From Bacillota bacterium (lineage in GTDB: Bacteria > Bacillota > Clostridia > Clostridiales > Clostridiaceae), in the NCBI GenBank assembly GCA_030706015.1, contig JAUZPI010000004.1, positions 1 to 64,000 on the forward strand: a stretch of DNA of 64,000 nucleotides, given 5' to 3'. Below the pieces are notes generated by a model. It was not told the origin of the DNA. It made no database searches and saw only the letters and a program-made list of their open reading frames with translations. Made by a program: the position numbers and the translations under genes. Shown piece by piece: positions 26,951 to 34,523 of this stretch; positions within the stretch are counted from its first letter, which is position 1; each line of letters opens with the position of its first letter.

Positions 26951-27512
26951 TGGCTGTACACCCCTCTCTTAAATAATTTGATTTGAGAATGTATTCGTCG
27001 ATATCCTCACCCAGTATTTGCTTCAGTTGTTTTTTTCCATTGTGAAGACGAGATTTTACAGTTCCCTCAAAACAGCCGAGGATACTTGAAATCTCTTTTA
27101 TAGAAAGATCGTTAAAGTAATAAAGGGTTATTACAGTTTTTATTGGTATGCTAAGCTTATTTAATGCCTCACTCACTATGATTTTGGTTTCTATTGAATT
27201 ATCATGGGAGGGTAAGGAATTATCGTAGATACCCTCTGTTGGAATAAGATTATTATGTTTGGATAGTGTCTTCCAACCCGTTCTGGTTAATATCTTGTAG
27301 AACCATATATCAAAGGTTTCAATATTTTTTAAGGATTTTATTGATTCAAAACATTGAATAAAGGCTTCTTGAACAATATCTTCTGCTAAACCCTTGTTTC
27401 CAGCTATGAGATAAGCTGTTCCTAAAGCATTTTTCACATATGATTTATATAGGGTGTTTAAACTTTCTAAATCACCAAGCTGGCATTTTTTTATTAAAGT
27501 TGTCTTATCCAT
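26940..27512 (-). CDS. RNA polymerase sigma factor, ECF type
   Basis: A 190-aa sigma factor of the ECF group. Region 2 is at about 25-90 (GLAEDIVQEAFIQCF) and region 4 at 125-175 (LSIKEISSILGCFEGTVKSRLHNGKKQLK). There is no region 1 or 3. ATG 27512 is chosen because AAAGGAGG lies 7 bases upstream; earlier in-frame starts lack a site. It is coupled to the anti-sigma-like gene downstream. Confidence 0.9.
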   Translation of the reverse strand: MDKTTLIKKCQLGDLESLNTLYKSYVKNALGTAYLIAGNKGLAEDIVQEAFIQCFESIKSLKNIETFDIWFYKILTRTGWKTLSKHNNLIPTEGIYDNSLPSHDNSIETKIIVSEALNKLSIPIKTVITLYYFNDLSIKEISSILGCFEGTVKSRLHNGKKQLKQILGEDIDEYILKSNYLREGCTANGK

Positions 27513-27827
27513 ATACATTCCTCCTTTCGTTAGTTTTGGAGCTCCTATGTAATAAGAGTGTAGAACATATGGTGAAAGGTTCACTATAAGTTTAAATGAT
27601 TTTATTTAAAACGGAAATATGGGGAAAGCCTTATGCAAATTATTGCACGGTATATACAAAAAGTGTTACCATAATATTGTAACAACAAAATAATTCCCTT
27701 AAATTATATGCATATACTTTTTATTAAAATATTGATAATAATAAAAAGCTGTTATAAAATTAGTATTAATTACACATGGGATTTGTCGGATTGTTAATAC
27801 GAATAGCGAATATTCAGGGGGATAACT
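27513..27827. other. Intergenic region between the sigma-factor gene and the antiterminator
   Basis: No gene seen. It holds the divergent promoters of both units. GTTAC-N9-GTAAC at 27664-27682 is an inverted repeat that might be an operator. No -35/-10 pair is convincing enough to assign. Confidence 0.4.
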
Positions 27828-28655
27828 ATGGAAGAATATATAGTGAGGAAAGTTTTAAATAATAATGTGGTAATTGCTGAAAAGAGTAAAAAAGAATTCG
27901 TTCTAGTTGGTAAAGCAATAGGATTTGGTTCTAGCAAAGGAAGTAGACTTTCAGAAGATAAAATTGAAAGCATATTTATAAAACAATTAGGAAATTCTGA
28001 TGAAAAATTTAATAAAGTTTTGCAGAACATTGATAGTGAAATTGTAGGTATTTCAGAAGAAATAATATCCATGTGCGAAAAAGATTTGAAGCAGAAGCTT
28101 AGTGAAGCTATACACACTTCTCTTCCTGACCATATTAATTTTGCTATTCGAAGGATTAAGGAAGGGATAAAAATTGAAAATCCTTTTCTACGGGAGATAG
28201 AAGCCTTATACCCTAAAGAATTTAGACTGGCTAAAGAAGCCCTGAATATGATTAATGACAGATTTAAAGTAGATTTACCAGAGGATGAAATAGGATTTAT
28301 TTGCATGCATATAAAGGCGGCGGTTGAGCAGAAAGCTGTCAGCGATACACTTAGCTATACAAGAAAAATAGGCGAGGTAATGGAGTTTATCTATAAGCTG
28401 CTAAATAAAGAAGTTGATAGGAGTACATTAAGCTACTTAAGAACCATAATACACTTGAATTTCATGATGGATAGAATATTCAATAAAAAAACTATAAGAA
28501 ATAATTTGCTTGACAATATAAAACAAGAATATTACAATGAATACGACATGGCACTTAAGGTTGCTATGAAAATTGAAAATTTATTTTCTGTAAACGTTCC
28601 GGAAGATGAAGTAGGATATATCACTTTACATATAAGTCGAATTACAGAAATATAA
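27828..28655 (+). CDS. glcT: BglG/LicT-type transcription antiterminator of the glucose PTS (GlcT-like)
   Basis: A 275-aa RNA-binding antiterminator. The N-terminal co-antiterminator domain (1-55: IVRKVLNNNVVIAEKSKKE, VLVGKAIGFG) binds a ribonucleic antiterminator (RAT), and two PTS regulation domains follow (about 70-170 and 175-275), each with conserved histidines (HINFAIRR, HIKAA; HLNFMMDR, HISRI). The start is ATG 27828 with GGGGG 9 bases upstream. It lies 170 bp before ptsG with the RAT-terminator between, which argues for a GlcT role. Confidence 0.88.
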   Translation: MEEYIVRKVLNNNVVIAEKSKKEFVLVGKAIGFGSSKGSRLSEDKIESIFIKQLGNSDEKFNKVLQNIDSEIVGISEEIISMCEKDLKQKLSEAIHTSLPDHINFAIRRIKEGIKIENPFLREIEALYPKEFRLAKEALNMINDRFKVDLPEDEIGFICMHIKAAVEQKAVSDTLSYTRKIGEVMEFIYKLLNKEVDRSTLSYLRTIIHLNFMMDRIFNKKTIRNNLLDNIKQEYYNEYDMALKVAMKIENLFSVNVPEDEVGYITLHISRITEI

Positions 28656-28684
28656 GCAGTGTTACTATTGAATTAGGCACGAGC
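28656..28684 (+). promoter_or_regulatory. RAT (ribonucleic antiterminator) sequence
   Basis: GTGTTACTATTGAATTAGGC at 28659-28678 resembles the RAT consensus (GTTACT, loop, AGGC) bound by LicT/GlcT proteins. It overlaps the 5' arm of the following terminator, so the two structures exclude each other. Confidence 0.65.
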
Positions 28685-28735
28685 TTAAGGAATAAAACTA
28701 CCTGGTAGTTATATTCTTTTTGCTCGTGTTTTTTA
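28678..28735 (+). terminator. PTS leader terminator controlled by the antiterminator
   Basis: CACGAGC (28678-28684) pairs with GCTCGTG (28722-28728), with an inner hairpin around CCTGG, followed by six T. It lies between the antiterminator gene and ptsG. Confidence 0.8.
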
Positions 28736-28825
28736 TTGGAAAAATATCCTTATAAACATTTTAATCCTAAGGTAATAGGAGCCTTTAGGACAATGTAATA
28801 AATAATAAAAATAGGAGGAGTAAAC

Positions 28826-30829
28826 ATGAAAAAGATTTTTGCCACATTGCAAAAAATAGGTAAGTCCTTGATGCTTCCAGTATCAGTTTTACCTGCAGCT
28901 GGACTTTTATTAAGATTTGGACAGCCTGATTTACTTAACATACCCTATGTAGCAAAGGCTGGAGATGCAATATTCACTAACCTGCCAATGATTTTCGCAG
29001 TTGGTGTAGCTATCGGATTCTCTGGTGGAGAAGCAGTTGCAGCTTTAGCAGCTGTAGTAGGACAATTAATTCTAAAGGCAGTAATTGATGTAGCTAGTTC
29101 AAATGCAGCAACAGCTTTAGCAACAAAGACAGCAGCGGCACAACATACTACATTAGCAGCTTTTATGAAAACTGCAGCATATAATGATATAGTATCAAAA
29201 ACCACTATAAATATGGGGGTTTTTGGAGGTATTTGTATAGGTTTAATAGCCGGAATTTTATATAATAGATTCCATGATATCAAGTTGCCACAAGTATTAG
29301 GATTCTTTGGCGGAAAGAGATTTGTACCTATTATCACATCAATTACCGCTTTGATTTTTGGGATTATTGGAGTAAATATTTGGGGTCCTATACAACATGG
29401 AATTAATGTATTCTCACAATGGGCAAGCGGATCAATGTTCGGACCAGCTTTCTATGCAGCTGGAAAGAGATTATTGATTCCTGTTGGATTACATCACATG
29501 TATTATCCAGCATTCTTATATCAATTTGGACAATATGTTTCAGGTGGAGTTACTTACTTTGGAGACTCACCAAGATACTTCCATGGAGATCCAACTGCCG
29601 GGGTATTTATGGCATCTGAGTTCCCTATATTAATGTTTGGTTTACCAGGAGCTGCTCTTGCTATAATTGCAGCAGCTAAAAAAGAAAATAGAGCAAAAAT
29701 AAGTGGTATGATGATTTCAGCAGCATTCGTTGCATTTTTAACAGGTATCACTGAACCAATCGAGTTCACATTCATATTTGTAGCACCAATATTATTTGTT
29801 TTCCACGTACTGGCGGCGTTTGCAGCTGGTATTATAACTAGCTTATTGCACATAAGATTAGGTTATACATTCTCAGCATCCTTTATAGATTATTTATTAG
29901 GATTTAAGTTTGCTGGTCATCCATGGCTTATTTGGCCAGTAGGTTTAGCATTCTTTGCATTGTACTTTGTTGTATTCTACTTCACAATTACTAAGTTTGA
30001 TATAAAGACACCTGGTAGAGAAGATGAAGATGCTTCAGGTATTGCACCTATAAATGCTAAAGGAAGCGAAAGAGCAGCAAGAGTGTTAGAAGCAATTGGA
30101 GGAAAAGACAATATTCAGGTTTTAGATGCTTGTATTACAAGACTAAGATTAACTTTGAATGACCCTTCAAAGGTAGACCAAGCTACTTTAAAAGCTCTTG
30201 GAGCAGCTGGAGTATTAATAGCTGGAGATAGTGTTCAAGCTATCTTCGGAACAGAAGCAGAAAAAATTAAAGATGATATGAAAGCAATTATTGCTAATGG
30301 CGGTTATGTGGAAAGTTCAAGCAATGATGAAGCAGCAGCTTCAGTAGCAGCTGAACCTAAAAAAGCTGCAACAAGTACATCAACACTATTCAACCCAATA
30401 GACGGTGAAGTAGTTGGATTAGAGCAAGTGCCAGATGATGTTTTTGCAGGTAAAATGCTAGGTGATGGATTTGCAATTATACCTGAAGGTAACAAGGTAT
30501 ATGCTCCTACTGATGGAGAAATAAAAGTGTTATTCCCAACTAAACATGCTATCGCACTTGAAACTGACAGCCGACTAGAAATTTTGGTTCATGTTGGTAT
30601 AGATACTGTTAATCTAAACGGTGAAGGCTTTACAGCCCACGTAAACCAAGGAGATATGGTTAAAAAAGGAGACTTACTATTAACTTTTGATGCTGATATA
30701 ATTAAAGAAAAGGCTAAGAGTATAGTTACTCCGGTAATTATAACTAATATGGCAGACGTTAAAGATATCCAGGTTCAATTCGGAAAGAAGAATCATGGAG
30801 AAAAGACAGCAGATGTAACTACTAACTAA
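28826..30829 (+). CDS. ptsG: Glucose PTS permease, fused EIICBA
   Basis: A 667-aa phosphotransferase permease that imports and phosphorylates glucose (or a close sugar). The EIIC membrane domain is at 1-390, including HGINVFSQWA and GITEPIEFTF. EIIB is at about 410-490 with phospho-accepting C436 in LDACITRLRL. EIIA is at about 520-650 with phospho-accepting H589 in LVHVGIDTV and the partner H574. The domain order is C-B-A. The start is ATG 28826 behind AGGAGG. The preceding RAT-terminator ties its expression to sugar phosphorylation state through the antiterminator. The substrate could also be N-acetylglucosamine. Confidence 0.9.
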   Translation: MKKIFATLQKIGKSLMLPVSVLPAAGLLLRFGQPDLLNIPYVAKAGDAIFTNLPMIFAVGVAIGFSGGEAVAALAAVVGQLILKAVIDVASSNAATALATKTAAAQHTTLAAFMKTAAYNDIVSKTTINMGVFGGICIGLIAGILYNRFHDIKLPQVLGFFGGKRFVPIITSITALIFGIIGVNIWGPIQHGINVFSQWASGSMFGPAFYAAGKRLLIPVGLHHMYYPAFLYQFGQYVSGGVTYFGDSPRYFHGDPTAGVFMASEFPILMFGLPGAALAIIAAAKKENRAKISGMMISAAFVAFLTGITEPIEFTFIFVAPILFVFHVLAAFAAGIITSLLHIRLGYTFSASFIDYLLGFKFAGHPWLIWPVGLAFFALYFVVFYFTITKFDIKTPGREDEDASGIAPINAKGSERAARVLEAIGGKDNIQVLDACITRLRLTLNDPSKVDQATLKALGAAGVLIAGDSVQAIFGTEAEKIKDDMKAIIANGGYVESSSNDEAAASVAAEPKKAATSTSTLFNPIDGEVVGLEQVPDDVFAGKMLGDGFAIIPEGNKVYAPTDGEIKVLFPTKHAIALETDSRLEILVHVGIDTVNLNGEGFTAHVNQGDMVKKGDLLLTFDADIIKEKAKSIVTPVIITNMADVKDIQVQFGKKNHGEKTADVTTN

Positions 30830-30838
30830 GTATAGAGT

Positions 30839-30866
30839 AAAAAGCTAGCGTATTCGCTAGCTTTTT
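30839..30866 (+). terminator. ptsG terminator
   Basis: AAAAAGCTAGCG at 30839-30850 pairs with CGCTAGCTTTTT at 30855-30866 around tatt; it overlaps the stop of the convergent 86-aa gene. Confidence 0.85.
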
Positions 30867-31125
30867 ATAAAATAATTCGCACTTCATCTCCAGCTGCAGA
30901 TTTAACATCCACAAGTTTAAGGCCTTTATAGCCTTTCAAATGTTTAAGGCTCACTGCCAGCATTTTAAAGTCTATACAATCAATATATTCTAGTTGTTCT
31001 TTGGGTATATGATTTTTTGACTTTGTCAAAATAAAGTCCGCTAAACGGATGCAGGAACTTGCAATAGATAATGGAACTGGAATATGATATCCTCTGTGAC
31101 CACCTTGTTTAATATAAATCCGCAT
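30865..31125 (-). CDS. Small protein homologous to the SHOCT-like neighbour
   Basis: An 86-aa soluble protein. Its end VDVKSAAGDEVRI matches VDIKSENGDTVEI in the upstream 122-aa protein, and its beginning (MRIYIKQG, IPVPLSIA) matches LKIRVNSQ and NVPVKFIN there, so it is a paralog of the C-terminal domain without the N-terminal segment. The start is ATG 31125 behind AGGAGGG. It is the third gene of a leftward operon (DUF2089, SHOCT-like, this). Function is unknown. Confidence 0.7.
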   Translation of the reverse strand: MRIYIKQGGHRGYHIPVPLSIASSCIRLADFILTKSKNHIPKEQLEYIDCIDFKMLAVSLKHLKGYKGLKLVDVKSAAGDEVRIIL

Positions 31126-31146
31126 AAAATAGCCCTCCTAAAGATG

Positions 31147-31515
31147 TTATTCTACTACTATTTCAACAGTGTCTCCGTTCTCGCTTTTTATATCTACTAT
31201 CTTTCCATCTAATCCTTCTCCAACGGCTTGTAATATTGCTTGGATATCAATATCTTCTATACCTTCAACGCCTTCAACTTTTGGTATTCTCTTTATGGCA
31301 TTTCCTAATGTATTTATGAATTTCACTGGTACATTTATGTTTACGTTATCTCCCTTTTGGGAGTTTACTCTAATCTTTAACATTTTATCTGATTCTATTT
31401 TTACAGGTACTACATTTTTAGATACAGTAAGAGCAGCAATTAGTTCGCCAGCTTTTTGAGAATCAATTTTACCTTCCTCCACCATTTTTAATACTTTCAT
31501 AATTTCTTCGTTCAT
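31147..31515 (-). CDS. SHOCT-like domain protein (YvlB-type)
   Basis: A 122-aa protein with an N-terminal SHOCT-like segment (1-32: IMKVLKMVEEGKIDSQKAGEL) and a C-terminal beta-rich domain ending GKIVDIKSENGDTVEIVVE. Such proteins occur next to cell-envelope stress genes and DUF2089 regulators. The start is ATG 31515 behind AAGGAGG. It has a paralog 22 bp downstream and a DUF2089 gene 50 bp upstream in the same operon. Confidence 0.75.
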   Translation of the reverse strand: MNEEIMKVLKMVEEGKIDSQKAGELIAALTVSKNVVPVKIESDKMLKIRVNSQKGDNVNINVPVKFINTLGNAIKRIPKVEGVEGIEDIDIQAILQAVGEGLDGKIVDIKSENGDTVEIVVE

Positions 31516-31565
31516 AATAAAAACCTCCTTATAGGCCATTCTGGCCATATATTATTTTAATAATA

Positions 31566-31931
31566 TTATTTTTTTAACAGGTTAAGTGCTTCTTCAGCGC
31601 TTATCTCACCTTTTTCCAGCCTTGATATTATTTCTGAGTTATCATCCTGTTTAGCTTTTGCAGGAGCCGAATATCCAAGTGCGGCGATAACATCTTCCAG
31701 TTTACCGCGTACAGTAGGGTAGGAGATACCTAATTCTCTTTCAACATCTTTGATATTTCCCTTGCATTTGATAAAGACCTCAATAAAATTAAGCTGTTCT
31801 GTACTTAAATAAGAGAATTTAGACAACTCAAAATTATTTTCTATTACTGTATCGCATTTTCTACACTTTAGCTTTGTTACTGTAAGTTTTGAACTGCAAA
31901 CAGGACATTGAGTTATAATTTTATAAGCCAT
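31566..31931 (-). CDS. DUF2089 domain protein, zinc-ribbon putative regulator
   Basis: A 121-aa protein with a four-cysteine zinc ribbon (CPVC with CRKC at about 9-12 and 23-26), a helix-turn-helix-like region (GNIKDVERELGISYPTVRGKL at 56-76) and a short SHOCT-like tail (EIISRLEKGEISAEEALNLL). This is the DUF2089 layout, believed to be a transcription factor family. The start is ATG 31931 behind AAGGGGG. It heads the operon with two SHOCT-like genes. Confidence 0.85.
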   Translation of the reverse strand: MAYKIITQCPVCSSKLTVTKLKCRKCDTVIENNFELSKFSYLSTEQLNFIEVFIKCKGNIKDVERELGISYPTVRGKLEDVIAALGYSAPAKAKQDDNSEIISRLEKGEISAEEALNLLKK

Positions 31932-32120
31932 AGTTACCCCCTTTGTATTCCTTATACGATATGTAGATTTTTTTATCTTTTGCTTCTCTTATTTATATTA
32001 TAATGCTGTGAATTGAATAAATCAATATTATTATTAATATATTTAATAATAATCATGCAAAAAAGTTTAAATATTAAATATATAAGTTAAAAATATTAAT
32101 ATAATTGAAGAGGGGATAAG

Positions 32121-32183
32121 GTGTTGATTACAATAAAAAACGCATATTTATATTTGGTATTGATTATTTATGTTCTAAGTTAG
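32121..32183 (+). CDS. Possible 20-codon hydrophobic peptide
   Basis: A GTG-TTG start with GAGGGG 5-8 bases upstream opens a frame encoding a hydrophobic peptide ending YLVLIIYVLS. It could be a leader, a small membrane peptide or chance; there is no terminator hairpin immediately after it. Confidence 0.25.
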   Translation: MLITIKNAYLYLVLIIYVLS

Positions 32184-32217
32184 GGTTTGATCCTAAAATT
32201 ATTTAATATATATGCTA

Positions 32218-32246
32218 TTGGCAGAAATAGGAATATGGTATAGTAT
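32218..32246 (+). promoter_or_regulatory. Promoter of the ABC-F leader RNA
   Basis: -35 TTGGCA (32218-32223) and -10 TAGTAT (32241-32246), 17-base spacer; the transcript would start near 32253, just upstream of the leader peptide. Confidence 0.6.
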
Positions 32247-32280
32247 GAAAACATACTTTCATGCAAAAAAGGAGATAGAA

Positions 32281-32307
32281 ATGAAGATATTGTTCTTAAC
32301 TAGATAA
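32281..32307 (+). CDS. Leader peptide MKILFLTR upstream of the ABC-F gene
   Basis: An ATG-TAA frame of eight codons with AAGGAG 7-8 bases upstream. Short leader peptides are known in front of antibiotic-resistance ABC-F genes, where drug-stalled ribosomes change RNA folding. Codons 4-7 of the leader (32292-32301) pair with 32396-32405, so a ribosome on this frame would alter the fold. It is too short for ORF tools. Confidence 0.6.
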   Translation: MKILFLTR

Positions 32308-32462
32308 TATTAATTGAATATTGTGTTTAAAAGTTCTGTCATCTATGAAGGGATAATTGCGTCTTTTTCTGTGTATTTTAAACACATAATTAATAAGTTA
32401 AGAACATTAGTAAAAGCCTATATAGATTAGCAACTTACTGTGTTTTCTAACACAGTTTTTTT
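32292..32462 (+). promoter_or_regulatory. Attenuator with competing hairpins in the ABC-F leader
   Basis: GTTCTTAACT (32292-32301) pairs perfectly with AGTTAAGAAC (32396-32405), and nested inside, TGTGTTTAAAA (32322-32332) pairs perfectly with TTTTAAACACA (32376-32386). The terminator ACTGTGTT-tct-AACACAGT (32437-32456) is followed by a T run. AAACACA (32380-32386) can instead pair with TGTGTTT (32439-32445) of the terminator, which would be an antiterminator. The three-way competition is what attenuation needs. Confidence 0.65.
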
Positions 32463-32485
32463 GTACCATTTTTTAGGTACGGGTA

Positions 32486-32618
32486 TAAACAGAGTTCTTA
32501 GCTTCAGGTGGGGTTTTAGACCCCATCTGAAGGTTAGAAATCGTTATCCAGGGACGCAGCAGTCGTTATCTCCCGCTTGTAAAAGCGGGAGTATTACGGA
32601 TGGTAGTCATCGGATAAA
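32486..32618 (+). repeat. 133-bp structured repeat, copy A (TnpB-type omega-RNA/right-end-like, no tnpB)
   Basis: This starts TAAACAGAGTTCTTAGCTTC and ends ATCGGATAAA. The same 133 bp occurs inverted at 37156-37288 with about 10 differences. It contains two hairpins: CTTCAG-N-TGGGG with CCCCA-N-CTGAAG, and a long one around CTCCCGCTT/AAGCGGGAG. The first bases match the tail of the IS607 remnant at 23147. It carries no transposase; the likely origin is a TnpB-associated element end or omega-RNA spread as a MITE. It is inserted between the attenuator terminator and the ABC-F gene. Confidence 0.8.
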
Positions 32619-32642
32619 CTGAGTTGTAAGAAAATATTTTTC

Positions 32643-32682
32643 AGGCTGTTAATGGATTGATGTTCATTAGCAGTCTTTTTTT
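32643..32682 (+). terminator. Terminator immediately before the ABC-F gene
   Basis: AGGCTGTTAATG (32643-32654) pairs with CATTAGCAGTCT (32665-32676), two G-U pairs, followed by seven T. It ends 46 bp before the ABC-F start, so it must be read through or bypassed for expression. Confidence 0.75.
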
Positions 32683-32727
32683 GCATGGAGAGATTGAAGG
32701 ATAATAAAGATTTGTGAGGTGGTAAGT

Positions 32728-34479
32728 ATGGCTGTAATCCTAAACTGTACTAAGATAAAAAAGGATTTTGGAGAATTTAGTGTTTTGAAGGATGTTAATT
32801 TTCACATAAGCCAAGGAGAAACTGTAGGTTTAGTGGGGCTTAACGGTACCGGAAAGTCTACATTGGCAAATGCAGTGTTTGGGCAGTTGAATTTAGATGG
32901 TGGTGATATTAATTGGTATAAGAAAAATATAAAAATATGCTATTTAAGCCAATCTGGTGATTATAATATGAGGATTTTAAATGGTTCAATTATGCAAAAT
33001 GATAATTTTGATAGTGTTGATAAGATTAATGAAATATCTAGTAAATTAGGTATACAAAAACTTGGTCAATGGGATGATACAAGGTTAATTAATGCAAGCG
33101 GCGGAGAGAAAATTAAATATGCCCTAGCAAATATTTGGGTACAGCGACCTGATTTTATGATATTAGATGAACCAACAAATCATCTTGATTACAAGGGAGT
33201 TCAGTGGCTAATAGATGAGTTGAAAAAGTTTAAGGGAACCACTTTAATTATTTCCCATGATAGATACCTTTTAGATCAATGTGTAAATAGAATTTTAGAA
33301 ATAGAAGAAGGAAGTATTCATGCTTATAATGGGAATTACTCATTTTATAGAAAAGAGAAGAAAAGAAGGTATGAAAGTCAGCTTAATGAATATCTTAACC
33401 AAGAGAAGAAACGTTTGAAGATAGACGAGGAGATTAATAGATTAAAAAATTGGTCATCCTCAGCTCACAGGGATTCGAGAAGAAAAGCAATAGAGACAGG
33501 AAATAAATTTGGTGGTAAGGAGTATAACAGAGCTAAAGCCAAAAGGATGGATAAACAAATTAAGTCTAGAATTATCAGACTAAATAAGATTGAAATAGAA
33601 GGAGTTAAAAAACCTAAAGAAGAAAGGAAAGTGCATTTCCAGTTAGATAATGCAGATAGAAAGGGAAGAAGACTCATTGAGGCTATTAATATTAGTAAAT
33701 ATTTTAGAGATAAGCTTTTATTTAAAGAAAGCTCCTTCTATGTTCAAAGAGGCGAGAAGGTAGGTATATTTGGAGATAATGGCTGTGGGAAGTCTACATT
33801 ATTAAAACTGATTATGAATGAGGATACTCTATCTCAAGGGCAAATGTTTCTTAGTAATTCTGCCAAGGTTGCCTATTTTAATCAGGAGGAATTAGAAAGC
33901 GAAAGGGGTAAAAGTATTTTTCAGTTGTTTCAGTTTAAGTCAGCTGAGGAAAGAGGGAGAATTCAAATAGTATTAGCAAACTTAGGGTTTAGTGAAGAAG
34001 CATTGAAAAAGCCCTTGGAACGTTTAAGCTTAGGTGAATTAACTAGGAGAAAAATAGCATTGCTAATTTTAGAAAAGCCAGATGTAATTATTTTAGATGA
34101 GCCTACTAATCATTTAGACTTATATAGCAGAGAAAAGCTGGAAGAACAGTTGGAGGAGTATAATGGTACTATCTTATTAGTATCTCACGATAGATATATG
34201 ATGGATAGGGTTTGTGATAAGCTGTTAGTTTTTAAAGATTATAAAGTAAAAAGGTTGGAGTTAACTTTAAGTGAATTTCTAAATAAGGAAGCTCATAAAA
34301 AGGCTAGTGTTAATATAAAGGAAAATAATTTTGGGGAGGAGAAACTTGTTGTTGAGAATGAACTGGCATTTGTTTTAGGTGAGATTTGCAAGTATTCCCC
34401 AGATACTTATGAGTATAAAAAACTGGATTTACAATATAAAGAATTGATTAAAAGAAAGAAGGAGATTATGAAAGGATAA
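32728..34479 (+). CDS. ABC-F ATPase, antibiotic-resistance (ribosome-protection) type
   Basis: A 583-aa soluble protein with two ABC domains and no membrane region, so ABC-F class. Walker A motifs are GLNGTGKS (37-44) and GDNGCGKS (about 350), Walker B MILDEPTNHLD and VIILDEPTNHLD, the first signature is ASGGEK and the second a weaker LSLGEL. The linker (about 205-310) is long, positively charged and contains NWSSSAHRDSRRK, which suits insertion at the ribosomal peptidyl-transferase centre. It resembles the VmlR/clostridial CplR group that protects against lincosamides, streptogramin A and pleuromutilins; subfamily assignment is by memory. The start is ATG 32728 behind GAGGTGG, preferred over GTG 32719. 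Confidence 0.9.
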   Translation: MAVILNCTKIKKDFGEFSVLKDVNFHISQGETVGLVGLNGTGKSTLANAVFGQLNLDGGDINWYKKNIKICYLSQSGDYNMRILNGSIMQNDNFDSVDKINEISSKLGIQKLGQWDDTRLINASGGEKIKYALANIWVQRPDFMILDEPTNHLDYKGVQWLIDELKKFKGTTLIISHDRYLLDQCVNRILEIEEGSIHAYNGNYSFYRKEKKRRYESQLNEYLNQEKKRLKIDEEINRLKNWSSSAHRDSRRKAIETGNKFGGKEYNRAKAKRMDKQIKSRIIRLNKIEIEGVKKPKEERKVHFQLDNADRKGRRLIEAINISKYFRDKLLFKESSFYVQRGEKVGIFGDNGCGKSTLLKLIMNEDTLSQGQMFLSNSAKVAYFNQEELESERGKSIFQLFQFKSAEERGRIQIVLANLGFSEEALKKPLERLSLGELTRRKIALLILEKPDVIILDEPTNHLDLYSREKLEEQLEEYNGTILLVSHDRYMMDRVCDKLLVFKDYKVKRLELTLSEFLNKEAHKKASVNIKENNFGEEKLVVENELAFVLGEICKYSPDTYEYKKLDLQYKELIKRKKEIMKG

Positions 34480-34485
34480 ATAATG

Positions 34486-34512
34486 AGAGCAGGACTATGC
34501 ATGCCCTGCTCT
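34486..34512. terminator. Bidirectional terminator
   Basis: AGAGCAGG (34486) pairs with CCTGCTCT (ends 34512), loop actatgcatgc; it lies between the ABC-F gene and the convergent MFS gene. Confidence 0.75.
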
Positions 34513-34523
34513 TATTATTTAGA

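Larger units (their letters stand above)
31932..32727. other. Long intergenic leader between the DUF2089 operon and the ABC-F gene
   Basis: This 800-bp stretch contains no conventional gene. It holds, in order, a low-confidence 20-codon frame (32121-32183), a promoter, an 8-codon leader peptide, an attenuator-type terminator, a 133-bp structured repeat, and a second terminator immediately before the ABC-F gene. See the separate entries. Confidence 0.8.

Noticed and set aside
27794..28306. 170-aa leftward open frame opposite the PTS antiterminator
   Set aside because: It is the antisense of the antiterminator, has a Ser/Leu/Ile-biased composition, no ribosome site and no family motif.
29554..29853. 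Open frames antisense to ptsG (including 28945-29337)
   Set aside because: They mirror the conserved EIIC coding sequence and have no start signals.
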